Source of the DNA: Verrucomicrobia bacterium SCGC AAA164-M04 | GTDB taxonomy: Bacteria > Verrucomicrobiota > Verrucomicrobiae > Verrucomicrobiales > Akkermansiaceae | Direction of reading: 5' to 3' | Assembly: GCA_000383735.1 (NCBI GenBank) | Contig: KB912135.1 | Location: 20,614-84,613 of the forward strand | DNA length: 64,000 nucleotides | Part shown: positions 1-8,715 of the stretch, one piece after another | Layout: each line of letters starts with the position of its first letter | Numbering within the stretch: position 1 is the stretch's first letter | Made by a program: the position numbers and the translations under genes | Notes under the pieces: generated by a model | The model's database searches: none | What the model was told of the DNA's origin: nothing | Seen by the model: the letters and a program-made list of their open reading frames with translations, nothing else

Positions 1-80
1 TCACAAACCTTGTAGGCAACAGGGTTGTTAGCGATCTCCCTCGCCTTTGCGAGACGATCTTGCTGAGCCGGTTCAGACAT
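1..80 (-). CDS. partial small hypothetical protein (N-terminus only)
   Basis: An ATG at 80 on the minus strand opens a frame that stays open to the window edge. It gives 26 residues beginning MSEPAQQDRLAKAREIANN and ending NPVAYKVC. The gene lies just downstream of the rpsT terminator and is read in the same direction. The single cysteine at the truncated end could begin a CxxC zinc knuckle, but that part is outside the window. I do not recognise the family. The low complexity expected of a chance ORF is absent, and the start is clean. Confidence 0.45.
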   Translation of the reverse strand, partial: MSEPAQQDRLAKAREIANNPVAYKVC

Positions 81-95
81 GAAATAAAGAAAGAG

Positions 96-134
96 TAAAA
101 AAAGAAAGGCCACGAGGAAAAATCCTTGTGGCCT
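96..134 (-). terminator. intrinsic terminator of rpsT
   Basis: Bases 107-117 pair with 124-134, giving an 11-bp stem with one G-U pair and a six-base A-rich loop. The A-run at 96-107 becomes a U-run immediately 3' of the stem on the minus strand. The element starts about 30 bases after the rpsT stop, as expected for a Rho-independent terminator. Confidence 0.8.
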
Positions 135-162
135 ACCAAAATCTATCGAAACAAGATACCGC

Positions 163-423
163 CTAGGCAGGCCTAATTGCCTTGTTCGTACGGCTCTTAA
201 GGTTCGCAGCCTTGTTTTTCTGGAAAATATTCCTCTTAGCCGCCTTATCAACAGCCTTCGTAAACTCCTGAAAGGTCTTGAGCGCCTCATCTGAGTTGCC
301 TTCACCGGCAGCACTAACGGCCTTCTTCTGAAGGGTCTTAATGCGGCTCTTGGCGGCACGATTTCTTTCTGTTCGCTTTGCAATTTGACGAACTCTTTTT
401 TCTGCAGACTTAGTATTGGCCAT
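163..423 (-). CDS. rpsT: 30S ribosomal protein S20
   Basis: This 86-residue, very basic protein has the S20 pattern: an N-terminal MANTKSAEKRVRQ segment, a central RNRAAKSRIKTL helix, and the C-terminal motif NIFQKNKAANLKSR followed by a short tail. S20 binds 16S rRNA early in assembly of the small subunit. Length matches the family. The gene appears monocistronic: a terminator follows it at 96-134, and the upstream neighbour at 537 is divergent. Assignment is secure. Confidence 0.97.
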   Translation of the reverse strand: MANTKSAEKRVRQIAKRTERNRAAKSRIKTLQKKAVSAAGEGNSDEALKTFQEFTKAVDKAAKRNIFQKNKAANLKSRTNKAIRPA

Positions 424-536
424 AGGAAGATCCCCCTTGGGAGGAGCGGCAAAATATGGATTTTAGACCGGGTGTCAAGGTTCAGTATACGGAAATTTCA
501 ATAGCACCGGCCCTTTTCCTATGGGAGACTCAAACC

Positions 537-1340
537 ATGCAGATGATTCTCCTCGCGGTCCTTGGCTTTTGCGCCTTGGTTGCATCAGCCCAAGAAAAAC
601 ACGAAATCCCCGATGATTTGCTCGATACTGAGCACTTTCGAAGCGATAGCGCTCTTAACGAATTTACCGTCCCTTCGATCTCTAAGGTTTTCGACGAGCT
701 AGAGAAGGTTTCTCCTCTTTCCTACGACCCTGACCATTATAAAAACTATGGGCGAACTCCCATCGACAGGTCCCGCATCGCTTTAAGGTTAGGGACCTTG
801 ATTGCTGATGGTTTCATCGCAGTTCAAACCGGGAATTCGGAGGATGTCCCAAAAATAGCCGCGCATATTTCCCGCTATTCCAAGGCGCTTGGTGCTAGCG
901 AAAAAATCAAGGTCCACGCCGCCGAACTACTTGAACACGCTAAAGCGAAGGATCTCCCGAAATTGAAACGAGCACTCGCCTCAACCCAGCGTGATGTCGA
1001 GCGTGAGCTTGCCCGGCTGCGGAATCCAGACCTCTCCCATCTGATTTCCCTCGGTGGTTGGTTAGAAGCCCTCGATTCAGCAGCAATCGCCGTTAATGAA
1101 AAATACACTCCCGAACGTGCTCTAACACTCTTTCGCGAAGACGTTGCAGACTACTACGCCGAATCTATCGGCTCTCTCCACCCGGACATTAGCCGGCGCC
1201 CACATTTGATCAAAATGAGAGAGCTTCTTCAGGGACTCCGTAACGCGATGGTTTTGGCAGAGGACTCCAAACCTTCGGCCGTTCAGGTTAAAGAGGTGAC
1301 GATCGTTTCCACCCAACTTGTTGAAATAGCCAGACGTTAA
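537..1340 (+). CDS. secreted hypothetical protein
   Basis: The longest frame opens at 456, but the ATG at 537 begins a typical signal peptide (MQMILLAVLGFCALVASAQ), so I place the start there, giving 267 residues. After cleavage near residue 19 the protein is helical and charged with no membrane segments, so it should be periplasmic. It contains no motif I recognise. The stop lies 11 bases before the dehydrogenase-YgfZ fusion gene, so the two may be co-transcribed. Function unknown. Confidence 0.7.
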   Translation: MQMILLAVLGFCALVASAQEKHEIPDDLLDTEHFRSDSALNEFTVPSISKVFDELEKVSPLSYDPDHYKNYGRTPIDRSRIALRLGTLIADGFIAVQTGNSEDVPKIAAHISRYSKALGASEKIKVHAAELLEHAKAKDLPKLKRALASTQRDVERELARLRNPDLSHLISLGGWLEALDSAAIAVNEKYTPERALTLFREDVADYYAESIGSLHPDISRRPHLIKMRELLQGLRNAMVLAEDSKPSAVQVKEVTIVSTQLVEIARR

Positions 1341-1351
1341 ACATCATCACC

Positions 1352-2890
1352 ATGACACTTCTCCTAGGACTTGGAATTATTGGGTCCCGCAGTGCGGACC
1401 AACTCATCGCTGCCGGACATCCCCTCAAAACTTGGAACCGCACCGCAAAGGATCGCCCAGAAACGACCTCTGACCTAGCTGAAGCAGCATCGCAAGCCGA
1501 TGTCATCTTATGCTATCTTCGCGATGATCAGGCGGTCCGAGAGGTTTTCTCGCAAATCAAAGACCACCTCAGCGAAGGTAAGACATTCATCAATCACGCC
1601 ACCATCGATCCCGAGACCACCTTGTGGCTAGAGCGACACTGCAAGATAGCAGGCGGAAATTTCCTAGATGCCCCATTCACTGGCTCGCGCGATGCCGCAG
1701 CTTGTGGGAACCTCGTTTATTATGTCGCGGGAGATCGCGACTTACTTGAAGAGCATCGTCCATTACTCGATGTCACCTCCCGTGAGATTATTTATCTTGG
1801 TCAACCACCCGCTGCAACCGTCGTCAAAATCACAACTAATCTTGCCACCGCGTCCGCTATCCAAGCTCTCACCGAAGCTCTAGAAATTTCACGACGGTAT
1901 GGCGTTGACCCACGAGCATGGCATGATGCAGCCAAGTTTAATGGGTGCTATGCTCCAGTAATGGGCATGAAAATACCAACCCTCCTCGAGAACGACTTTA
2001 CTCCTCACTTCTCGACCGAGAATATGGCAAAGGACACCAACTACGCCGTTCAACTCGCCGACTCGGCAGGCATCACCGCTGATCTCAATCACCTTACTTG
2101 GGCACGGCTTTTCGAAGCCGAAATGCGAGACGCTTCAGAAGATTTTTCCGCAATCATTCGCCAGCATCAAAGCACTGACCTAGAACTCGAGGAGGATGTC
2201 GAAATTTCCTGTAGCCGGATCCGTGTAAAAGGCCCTGAAGGCGAAAGATATCTCAATGGGCAAGTGACAAATGACGTCCGGCTCACTGAAGATGGTCGGA
2301 TCATTGACGCCTGCATTTTAGATGCAAAAGGAAAACTCCAATTCTATGTTCACATTCATCGCGAAGAAGAAGATTTTATTGTGCAAGGCCCCATCGAGCT
2401 AGCGAAAGAAATTTATGCCCGCCTCGATAAATACCTTATCGCCGATGACGTTGAACTCATTGATGAAAGCCAAGATGAAACTGCTTACTTGATTGTCGCC
2501 AACGAAACTCGGCGTATCATTGACGGAGTCCCCCGTTGGCCAAACGAACTTTTCGCTGGAATCCTTCCGCCCGAAGCTGGAATCGAAGAAAAATCCATTT
2601 CATACACCAAGGGTTGCTACACCGGACAGGAAGTAATTTCCCGTATGAAGCGGGCTGGAAAAACCAACCGCCACCTCGTAAAACTAGCACTTGATAAACC
2701 GCTTATTCCAACAAAAGCAAAACTGCTTATAGAGGGTCAAGAAGCCGGATTCATCACCTCAGTTGCATCACACATCGGACAAGGCGAAGTTGCTCTCGGC
2801 TACCGCTATCGCAAATACTCTGAGGCCGATGGATTCGATGTGGCTTCGCCTTCCTCAGGCACGATAATTGGCAAAGCTTTTCTTCGGTAA
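1352..2890 (+). CDS. fusion: 3-hydroxyisobutyrate dehydrogenase-like domain plus YgfZ/GcvT-like folate-binding domain
   Basis: The 512-residue product has two complete modules. Residues 1-270 form a beta-hydroxyacid dehydrogenase: a GLGIIG dinucleotide-binding loop at residues 6-11, a substrate-side region containing GSRDAAACGNL, and the catalytic-helix motif VKITTNLATA with the expected Lys and Asn. Residues about 275-512 form a YgfZ-type domain with the family signature KGCYTGQEVISRM near residue 425. YgfZ proteins use a folate to support iron-sulfur cluster assembly or repair. The dehydrogenase family reduces or oxidises 3-hydroxyacids such as hydroxyisobutyrate or tartronate semialdehyde. 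The frame is unbroken and the linker is short, so this looks like a true fusion. I do not know the substrate of the dehydrogenase half. Confidence 0.85.
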   Translation: MTLLLGLGIIGSRSADQLIAAGHPLKTWNRTAKDRPETTSDLAEAASQADVILCYLRDDQAVREVFSQIKDHLSEGKTFINHATIDPETTLWLERHCKIAGGNFLDAPFTGSRDAAACGNLVYYVAGDRDLLEEHRPLLDVTSREIIYLGQPPAATVVKITTNLATASAIQALTEALEISRRYGVDPRAWHDAAKFNGCYAPVMGMKIPTLLENDFTPHFSTENMAKDTNYAVQLADSAGITADLNHLTWARLFEAEMRDASEDFSAIIRQHQSTDLELEEDVEISCSRIRVKGPEGERYLNGQVTNDVRLTEDGRIIDACILDAKGKLQFYVHIHREEEDFIVQGPIELAKEIYARLDKYLIADDVELIDESQDETAYLIVANETRRIIDGVPRWPNELFAGILPPEAGIEEKSISYTKGCYTGQEVISRMKRAGKTNRHLVKLALDKPLIPTKAKLLIEGQEAGFITSVASHIGQGEVALGYRYRKYSEADGFDVASPSSGTIIGKAFLR

Positions 2891-2899
2891 ATCAGCTGC

Positions 2900-4597
2900 C
2901 TACATTCGAAACAAGCCACCCTTTTTCCCCCCAAGAATAACGGCTCCAATGATGGAAATCCCAAGAAAAACCATCGCCCAAACACCTAGCGCAGACGCCA
3001 ACTCGTAACCATTCCCCAGCATTCCAAGAAGCGAGTAAATCGCCTTCGTGATCGGGAAATGCTCGGACTGCTGAGCAAGGATCAGACTATCACTCACCTC
3101 TAACATCGCGAAGGCAAAGGCAAGGATTCCGCCTGCTATCAAATTAGCACCCAACAAGGGCAGCGAGACTCGTCGGAGAGTTCTTGCCGGAGTCGCTCCC
3201 AGCGATCGAGCCGCCTCTTCAAGCGCAAGGTTACTTTGCTGTAATCCTGCGACTGCCGAACGAACCACATACGGGAGTCTTCTAACAGCGTAAGCCACCA
3301 CCAGAAGCCAAGTAGGATTCTGGGCGGCTCCCTGAACCAAAAAATAGAAATTCTCCCCTTTTTGGGAAAGCGCCAGATAACCAAAGGCTAGGACAAGACC
3401 AGGAACTGCGAGTGGAAGCATCACCAAAGCATCAAGAAAGGCTCGGCCGCGAATTGTGCTCCTTACAATTACCCAAGCAATAGCAACGCCCAAAATCAAA
3501 TCTACGAGAGTCGCTGCCGAAGCATAAAAAAGACTGTTTTGAATCGAAGGGACGACAAGTGGATGACCCAGAGCCTCCCGATAGTGCTCAGTCGTCCAAA
3601 GCTCCGGCAAAACGGTGGAATACCAATCGTGAGCCAAAGAAAGCACTACCACGCCGGCGTGGGGAAGAGAGGCTACAAAAAACACCAAAAAGAAGAACAA
3701 AGTGCAAAGCCAAGCTCTCCCTCTTTCGGGGCAGACTTCTACATTCCTCCCCTTTGGCCTTGGAGCAGTCCCCAGTTTTGAGCGACCAAGCACTGCTTTA
3801 GAGACGATGAAAACAAAAGTAGAGACCACCAACATAATCGCCACAAGAGCATAAGGAAACGGATTTTCGCCAAGATCCTTAATACCATCGTAAACTTGCA
3901 CCGGCGCGACTCGGGTAAAATCAAACACCAAGGGCACACCGAGTTCAGTGAAGGACCAAATAAAAACAATCGCACCACCGGCAAAGATGCCAGGCGTAGT
4001 CAATGGAAGAGTGATCCGCATCAGACGCCGCCAAGGGGGACAACCCAGATTTTGAGCGGCTTGTTCCATGGCTGGGTCAATATTCGACAAGGATGCCGCG
4101 ATATTCATGTAAAGAATGGGATAAAGGTGGAGGGCATTCATAATAACAACCCCCCAAAATCGACCATCGCCCAACCAATCCATCGGCATAGTTGGATCCA
4201 TAAGGCCAAGTTTTACCAAAAAAGCATTAAGTGCGCCTTGAATCCCGAGGATCTGCTTCACTCCTACCGCTCCCACAAACGGAGGGAGAACGAGAGGAAT
4301 CAGAACCAAGGCCGATAATGATTTTTTAAATGGGAAGAGGTAACGATGCCCAATCAGTGCGAGAGGAAATGCGATAAAAAGAGAGGCGAGCGTACTCGAA
4401 ACTCCCAAAGCAAAGGCATTCCAAAGGCCTTCGGTGTAGACTGGATTCTTAAAAACCTCCCTTACAAAAGAGAACGTAAAACCATCATCGGAAGAATAAA
4501 ATGCCTCCTTTAAAACGATCACCGCTGGGTAGAGGAAAAACACCGTGAAGAAAATCGTCACGCATGCAGTTAAACTATAAGCAGCACGCTTATTCAC
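2900..4597 (-). CDS. ABC transporter permease, ferric iron (FbpB) type
   Basis: This 565-residue polytopic protein has two homologous halves of about six helices each, each with an EAA-type loop contacting the ATPase (EQAAQNLGCPPWRRL near residue 180 and EEAARSLGATPARTL near 460). This double-permease layout is typical of FbpB/AfuB-type iron(III) importers, though related systems carry thiamine or 2-aminoethylphosphonate. It is the last gene of a leftward operon: its start overlaps the stop of the binding-protein gene by four bases, so the two are likely translationally coupled. The substrate is inferred from architecture only. Confidence 0.85.
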   Translation of the reverse strand: MNKRAAYSLTACVTIFFTVFFLYPAVIVLKEAFYSSDDGFTFSFVREVFKNPVYTEGLWNAFALGVSSTLASLFIAFPLALIGHRYLFPFKKSLSALVLIPLVLPPFVGAVGVKQILGIQGALNAFLVKLGLMDPTMPMDWLGDGRFWGVVIMNALHLYPILYMNIAASLSNIDPAMEQAAQNLGCPPWRRLMRITLPLTTPGIFAGGAIVFIWSFTELGVPLVFDFTRVAPVQVYDGIKDLGENPFPYALVAIMLVVSTFVFIVSKAVLGRSKLGTAPRPKGRNVEVCPERGRAWLCTLFFFLVFFVASLPHAGVVVLSLAHDWYSTVLPELWTTEHYREALGHPLVVPSIQNSLFYASAATLVDLILGVAIAWVIVRSTIRGRAFLDALVMLPLAVPGLVLAFGYLALSQKGENFYFLVQGAAQNPTWLLVVAYAVRRLPYVVRSAVAGLQQSNLALEEAARSLGATPARTLRRVSLPLLGANLIAGGILAFAFAMLEVSDSLILAQQSEHFPITKAIYSLLGMLGNGYELASALGVWAMVFLGISIIGAVILGGKKGGLFRM

Positions 4598-6084
4598 TTG
4601 GTATCTCCTTTCCCAACCAAGAGCGCCATGCGCTCTGCCTCGCGATAGTTTTCACGAAAGTAAGCTCCTAAATTATTCATCATTCGTACAACCGCAATTT
4701 TATCTCCCGATTTCAAAGTCACCTTAATATCAGACAAAGTGGCTTCATAGCCAACCGGTGAAACCTCGTAGAATTTCGCAGTAGCCTCGGGCGGAAAGCC
4801 TGCTCCAATCAACGCGGCCCAAGCCGCTTTCATTTCCTCATGTGAGTCGATACACATTGCACGGATAATGTTGCGTAAAGGCGTAAAGTGCCGCCCCGTT
4901 AAATCGTAATCGTAGATAAATTCGCTCGCGACTTCATAGGGCATAACTGAGGCATCAACCATCTCGGAGAGGAAAGGTTCCTGATAAAGATCTTTTCGAA
5001 TAGGCAACCTCCGCAGGCCGCGAATCTTAGGCCCCATCTTTGTGCCCGGCCTAGCATTCCAAAGCATTTGCCCTTCCTTGGTAAAGATGAAGTTTACAAA
5101 TTCCTGCGCAACTTCGAGGTTGGGAGCTCCTTTGAAAATCGCAACTGGATCTACACTGTAGGACGTGCCACCAACCGGAGAAATAAACTTCAACCGCGAG
5201 GTTCCATTTTCCTTCTTAAGCGCCTCGTTGTAAGAGCGACCAAAAAAGTCGATACACATCCCAGCAATGGCATTTCCTTGGGCGACATCATGGGGGACCT
5301 TGGAAGCACCATCAGTAAAGTAACGAGCATTTGCACCGATTCGCTGGATCAAGTTAAGACCTTCCACCCATCCCTTCGCACAAGCTTCTTTGCGAGGAAG
5401 ATTACCGGTAAGCTGTGCATGAATTTTTTGCTGTACCAGCATCTCAAAAGCTTTTGCTACCGATCCACTCTTAGTAGGATCAGCTAGAGCAATTCCCTTT
5501 TGAAATCCTGGGCGCCCAAGGTCATCCCAAGTTGTCGGAGCTGGGAGATCTAATCGATCCAAGCTGTCGAGATTGTAGCAGATTCCAAAAGAGGACAAGC
5601 AAGTGCCAAGCCAATCGTGTTCTTTAGGGTAGTAACTCTCCCCGCTCTGAATTTTGGGGATAGTCCCGCGCTCAAACAACCAGGCTTCGTTCTCAAAAAC
5701 ATCCATTTTTTGAAACCGGCCAGCTTTGGCCTGACCTTTAAAATCGTAAACTCCCCCACCAAAGAAAAGATCGATATCAATCCCCTCGCTTTTGTTTTTC
5801 TCTGCCGCTTTAAAACGGCTGTCTAACACTCTCTTAATCTCACTCGTCCCTCCAGGAGTCCGCCAATTTACGTATACACTTTCTCCATGTTTCTTTTCAT
5901 ACCAACGCGAAAATGACTCACCAAATTCCCGACGAATAAGCTCGTTGTGTGGTGTAATAACTTCAAGACGGAGTTCCGCTTGATTCATCGCAGCAGCGTC
6001 GTCGTCCCTAAGAATAATTGGCGCAGCAATCACTGCTGCCATTGGGAGGAAAACTCCAAGGTATTTTTTCCAAGCCCCTTTCAT
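4594..6084 (-). CDS. ABC transporter substrate-binding protein, iron(III)/spermidine-type fold
   Basis: The 496-residue protein starts with a basic N-terminus and a hydrophobic segment (residues 9-25), acting as an uncleaved anchor or signal peptide. It then follows the family-1-type binding-protein pattern: LEVITPHNELIRREF near residue 40, DLFFGGGVYDF near 110, a LDLPAPTTWDDL motif near 180 and SVDPVAIFKGAPN near 310. The C-terminal 90 residues extend beyond the usual iron-binding protein of about 340 residues. It lies between the ATPase and permease genes with four-base overlaps on both sides, so it supplies ligand to this importer. Fe(III) is the most likely ligand, unproven. Confidence 0.82.
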   Translation of the reverse strand: MKGAWKKYLGVFLPMAAVIAAPIILRDDDAAAMNQAELRLEVITPHNELIRREFGESFSRWYEKKHGESVYVNWRTPGGTSEIKRVLDSRFKAAEKNKSEGIDIDLFFGGGVYDFKGQAKAGRFQKMDVFENEAWLFERGTIPKIQSGESYYPKEHDWLGTCLSSFGICYNLDSLDRLDLPAPTTWDDLGRPGFQKGIALADPTKSGSVAKAFEMLVQQKIHAQLTGNLPRKEACAKGWVEGLNLIQRIGANARYFTDGASKVPHDVAQGNAIAGMCIDFFGRSYNEALKKENGTSRLKFISPVGGTSYSVDPVAIFKGAPNLEVAQEFVNFIFTKEGQMLWNARPGTKMGPKIRGLRRLPIRKDLYQEPFLSEMVDASVMPYEVASEFIYDYDLTGRHFTPLRNIIRAMCIDSHEEMKAAWAALIGAGFPPEATAKFYEVSPVGYEATLSDIKVTLKSGDKIAVVRMMNNLGAYFRENYREAERMALLVGKGDTK

Positions 6085-7136
6085 CGCGCTAAAAGTGTCA
6101 CGTCTTGACCGGAAAACTGCAGACCCACGAGTTCCTCTCCCGGAGAACGAATAACCTTAGGGTTTTGCTCAGTCACCTGCATCACCGAACCATCCCCCAA
6201 TTCGACAGCATATTGAATGATGCTACCCAAATAAATCCGCTCAATAATTTTGCCACTCAAGTCCGCTTGAGTGGCATTAACAATTTTCACTGCTTCGGGC
6301 CGGATCGAAAGGATCACCTCTACTCCAGGGGTGGGAGTCCAATCAGTCACACTCGGAGTTGCTGCCAAAGTTGCCGTTGCGATGTTTACCAAATTATTTT
6401 CATTTGCCGTTCCCTTCAAAAGATTAGTCTCACCGATAAACCCAGCGACATAGCTGGAAATCGGTTGTCGATAAATTTCTTCGGGCGGGCCCACCTGAAC
6501 AACAACACCTTGATCCATGACGGCCATTCGGTCGGCCATCGAAAGCGCCTCGGCTTGATCGTGGGTGACGTAAACTCCAGTGAGGCCATTTTCTTTGACT
6601 ATACGGCGGATTTCAGACCGCATTTCCAATCTTAACTGCGCATCAAGATTTGAGAGCGGCTCGTCAAGAAGCAGACACTTTGGGCGGACGACGAGAGCGC
6701 GGGCCAGAGAAACTCTTTGTTGCTGACCTCCAGACATTTGATCAATTCCCCTCTTCGTAAACCCCTCAAGCTTGACCATAGCGAGCGCTTCCTCGACTCG
6801 ACACTGAATCTCTTTTTTATCGACCTTTCGTTCCTCAAGGCCGAAGGCAATATTTTGCCCTACTGTCATGTGCGGCCAAAGCGCATAAGATTGAAAAACC
6901 ATGGCAGCTTCCCGTTTATGAGTGGGCAATGCGGTAACGTCCCGCTCTCCAAAAAAGATTTTTCCTTCGGTCGGAGTCTCGAGGCCGGCAATACAGCGTA
7001 GCAGGGTCGTTTTTCCACACCCACTCCCTCCCAGGAGGAAAAACAACTCTCCAGGGGCAATTTCGAGCGAAACGTTATTCAGCGCGGTAACATCGCCAAA
7101 TTGCTTTGTTATCCCAGCAGCGCGAATTTCTTCCAT
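6081..7136 (-). CDS. ABC transporter ATP-binding protein, FbpC/PotA type
   Basis: The frame extends to 7178, but the ATG at 7136 (MEEIRAAGITKQFG) fits the family start. The 351-residue product has Walker A GGSGCGKTT, the Q-loop in MVFQSYALWPHM, the signature MSGGQQQRVSLARAL, Walker B CLLLDEPLSNLD and the H-loop VTHDQ. A C-terminal TOBE-type regulatory domain of about 110 residues follows (IRPEAVKI onward). It energises the importer encoded by the next two genes; its stop overlaps the binding-protein start by four bases. It is divergent from the FHA gene at 7249, leaving 112 bases for promoters. Confidence 0.9.
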   Translation of the reverse strand: MEEIRAAGITKQFGDVTALNNVSLEIAPGELFFLLGGSGCGKTTLLRCIAGLETPTEGKIFFGERDVTALPTHKREAAMVFQSYALWPHMTVGQNIAFGLEERKVDKKEIQCRVEEALAMVKLEGFTKRGIDQMSGGQQQRVSLARALVVRPKCLLLDEPLSNLDAQLRLEMRSEIRRIVKENGLTGVYVTHDQAEALSMADRMAVMDQGVVVQVGPPEEIYRQPISSYVAGFIGETNLLKGTANENNLVNIATATLAATPSVTDWTPTPGVEVILSIRPEAVKIVNATQADLSGKIIERIYLGSIIQYAVELGDGSVMQVTEQNPKVIRSPGEELVGLQFSGQDVTLLAR

Positions 7137-7248
7137 AGACCGACATGCTTTAATTTCTCTCGAAAAAGGCAAGTCCAACTCAACGTAGTTTTCTTATCGC
7201 CAACCGCCACCCAGTGTGGTCAGGTTTCGTTAACAATCTCCAAGAAGT

Positions 7249-7917
7249 ATGCCTCGCGTCGCAATCACCATCTCCGGAAAGAGTCCCCAGCCCTATCGTT
7301 TCCAACTTAATACTAAAAAAGTCTCGATTGGCCGCAGCGAGGATAATGACATCACAATCGCCTGTCCCTCTGTCTCATCTCTGCACTGTACAATGGAGCG
7401 GGTCGATGGTGGATATATTCTCCGCGATCGCCATTCAACGAATGGAATTAGCCTTGGGGACGATGACATGGCAATAATCGACCTCCGTAATGACAGCGAA
7501 ATTAAAGTCGGAGACGTCAAATTTGAATACACTCTCAGTGACGAGGAACTTGATGAAATCGACGACGAAGACTTTGTCCCACACGCCAAAACTGTCGAGG
7601 AAGCAGCTGAAGAGCCCGAAGAAAAATCTACCCCAACGAAAAAACCCAAGGCGAACGTGGTCACTTCGCCTCGCCAGCCAGCCACCCCATTCCCTCCTAC
7701 GGTTCTCGCTTCAACCAATCAGGGCAGCGGGGGCTTGTATGGCATCGCCCTATTTGTCTGCGGGATAGCAGCATTCTATGCCGGACTAGATCACAGTTAT
7801 TCCGGAAAACAGCACGACGCCGGACGAAAAGGTGATTTCTCACTTCTTTCCGATATCAGTAAGGGCCGCCCTCCCCTTCCCTCCGAGGAAGAGTCAAAGG
7901 AAGAGGGATCTGAATAA
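7249..7917 (+). CDS. FHA-domain membrane protein
   Basis: The 222-residue protein opens with a forkhead-associated domain (residues 1-95): the phosphothreonine-binding core appears as SIGRSEDNDITI, followed by SSLHC and DRHSTNGISLG. These match the conserved GR, SxxH and NG positions of the fold. An acidic, proline-rich linker follows, then one hydrophobic membrane span at about 165-183 and a charged tail. It probably reads Ser/Thr-phosphorylated partners at the membrane, but no kinase gene is nearby. The stop is TAA at 7915-7917, and the same frame stays open for another 100 codons. Confidence 0.85.
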   Translation: MPRVAITISGKSPQPYRFQLNTKKVSIGRSEDNDITIACPSVSSLHCTMERVDGGYILRDRHSTNGISLGDDDMAIIDLRNDSEIKVGDVKFEYTLSDEELDEIDDEDFVPHAKTVEEAAEEPEEKSTPTKKPKANVVTSPRQPATPFPPTVLASTNQGSGGLYGIALFVCGIAAFYAGLDHSYSGKQHDAGRKGDFSLLSDISKGRPPLPSEEESKEEGSE

Positions 7918-8351
7918 TTTCTCAATAACCGAGCAGCGACCAAAGCACATCTCGAGGATACCGAAGGGCTACTTCGGCTTTCTCCCACAGGAGTCCCCCG
8001 TTCATTCCTCCAACCGGGACTTCGGAACAGACTGCACCGAGATGATACCTATTCTTACGATCTCAGCCGCGGGCGTATTGCTGGACGCTGGTTTGTTTCG
8101 GCAACCGTCACCGCAACTGAGTGTTCAGCCCAAGCGGGAATCACGTTTGAAAACACGATTTCTACCGAACCTCTCGTTCTCCTGCGGTATTTTGGTCCAG
8201 AGCTAGATCCAGAAGCTCCTTCAATGGGCGCTTACAGACCATAATTCGAATCAATAATCGATAATCTACGGATCGGGAAGTTTATGCGGTGCACACAACA
8301 ACCCATCGGCTTGATGAACATGGCACCATCCACACTCCTTTGAAGCCTTGA
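7918..8351 (+). pseudogene. possible decayed coding region downstream of the FHA gene
   Basis: Directly after the FHA stop the same frame is open to the TAA at 8242-8244 and encodes about 108 protein-like residues, including LSRGRIAGRWFVSATVTAT and YFGPELDPEAPSMGAYRP. It contains no ATG, GTG or TTG before residue 90, so nothing obvious can start it. A second protein-like stretch (VYAVHTTTHRLDEHGTIHTP) lies in another frame at 8271-8351. The simplest reading is a gene broken by frameshifts and loss of its start. A non-coding explanation cannot be excluded. Confidence 0.3.
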
Positions 8352-8715
8352 ACCATTGCTAAGATGATCCTTCCTTATCTCTCAAAGACACGAGCTATTT
8401 TTAGCTCCAATTCATCTGAGCTTTCCTCCAAGAATTTACTCTTTATCCCTTCTGTGATCTCAAAAGCCTTTCACCCTGATTACTTGCCCAGTTTGGGCGC
8501 GCTATTCTGTCACCAACCCAGTGATCCAAGCGTGCCATTTTGTCGCGCCCGACCCTAGATTGAGATCTATAAAGAGTAAAAACTCCACGCCCAAACCCCA
8601 ATTTCACTTGGAGAAAGCATCAAATTACAAAGAAACCTCAATATTCCCTTAATAGTAGGTATCCATTATTACATCTCCGCAAGTTGGCATACTTCTAGCA
8701 TCCTTTGCTTCAATC
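8352..8715. other. intergenic stretch before the sigma factor gene
   Basis: These 364 bases hold no convincing gene. A 64-codon plus-strand frame at 8364-8558 is serine- and proline-rich and has no family resemblance. A small hairpin is visible at 8392-8407 (GAGCTA, TTTT loop, TAGCTC). The last 100 bases are A/T-rich and presumably contain the sigma-gene promoter, but I cannot assign -35 and -10 boxes with confidence. Confidence 0.4.

Noticed and set aside
3896..4318. Plus-strand frame of 140 codons inside the permease gene
   Set aside because: Basic, histidine-rich shadow ORF antisense to an obvious gene.
7293..7718. Long minus-strand frame of 141 codons opposite the FHA gene
   Set aside because: It is a serine-rich shadow of the FHA coding strand with no start signal or family resemblance.
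7915..7917. FHA gene stop followed by an open frame, considered as a recoded (selenocysteine) stop
   Set aside because: The codon is TAA, not TGA, and no SECIS-like hairpin was seen; pseudogene decay fits better.
8364..8558. 64-codon ORF before the sigma gene
   Set aside because: Low-complexity composition, no SD, no homology recognised.
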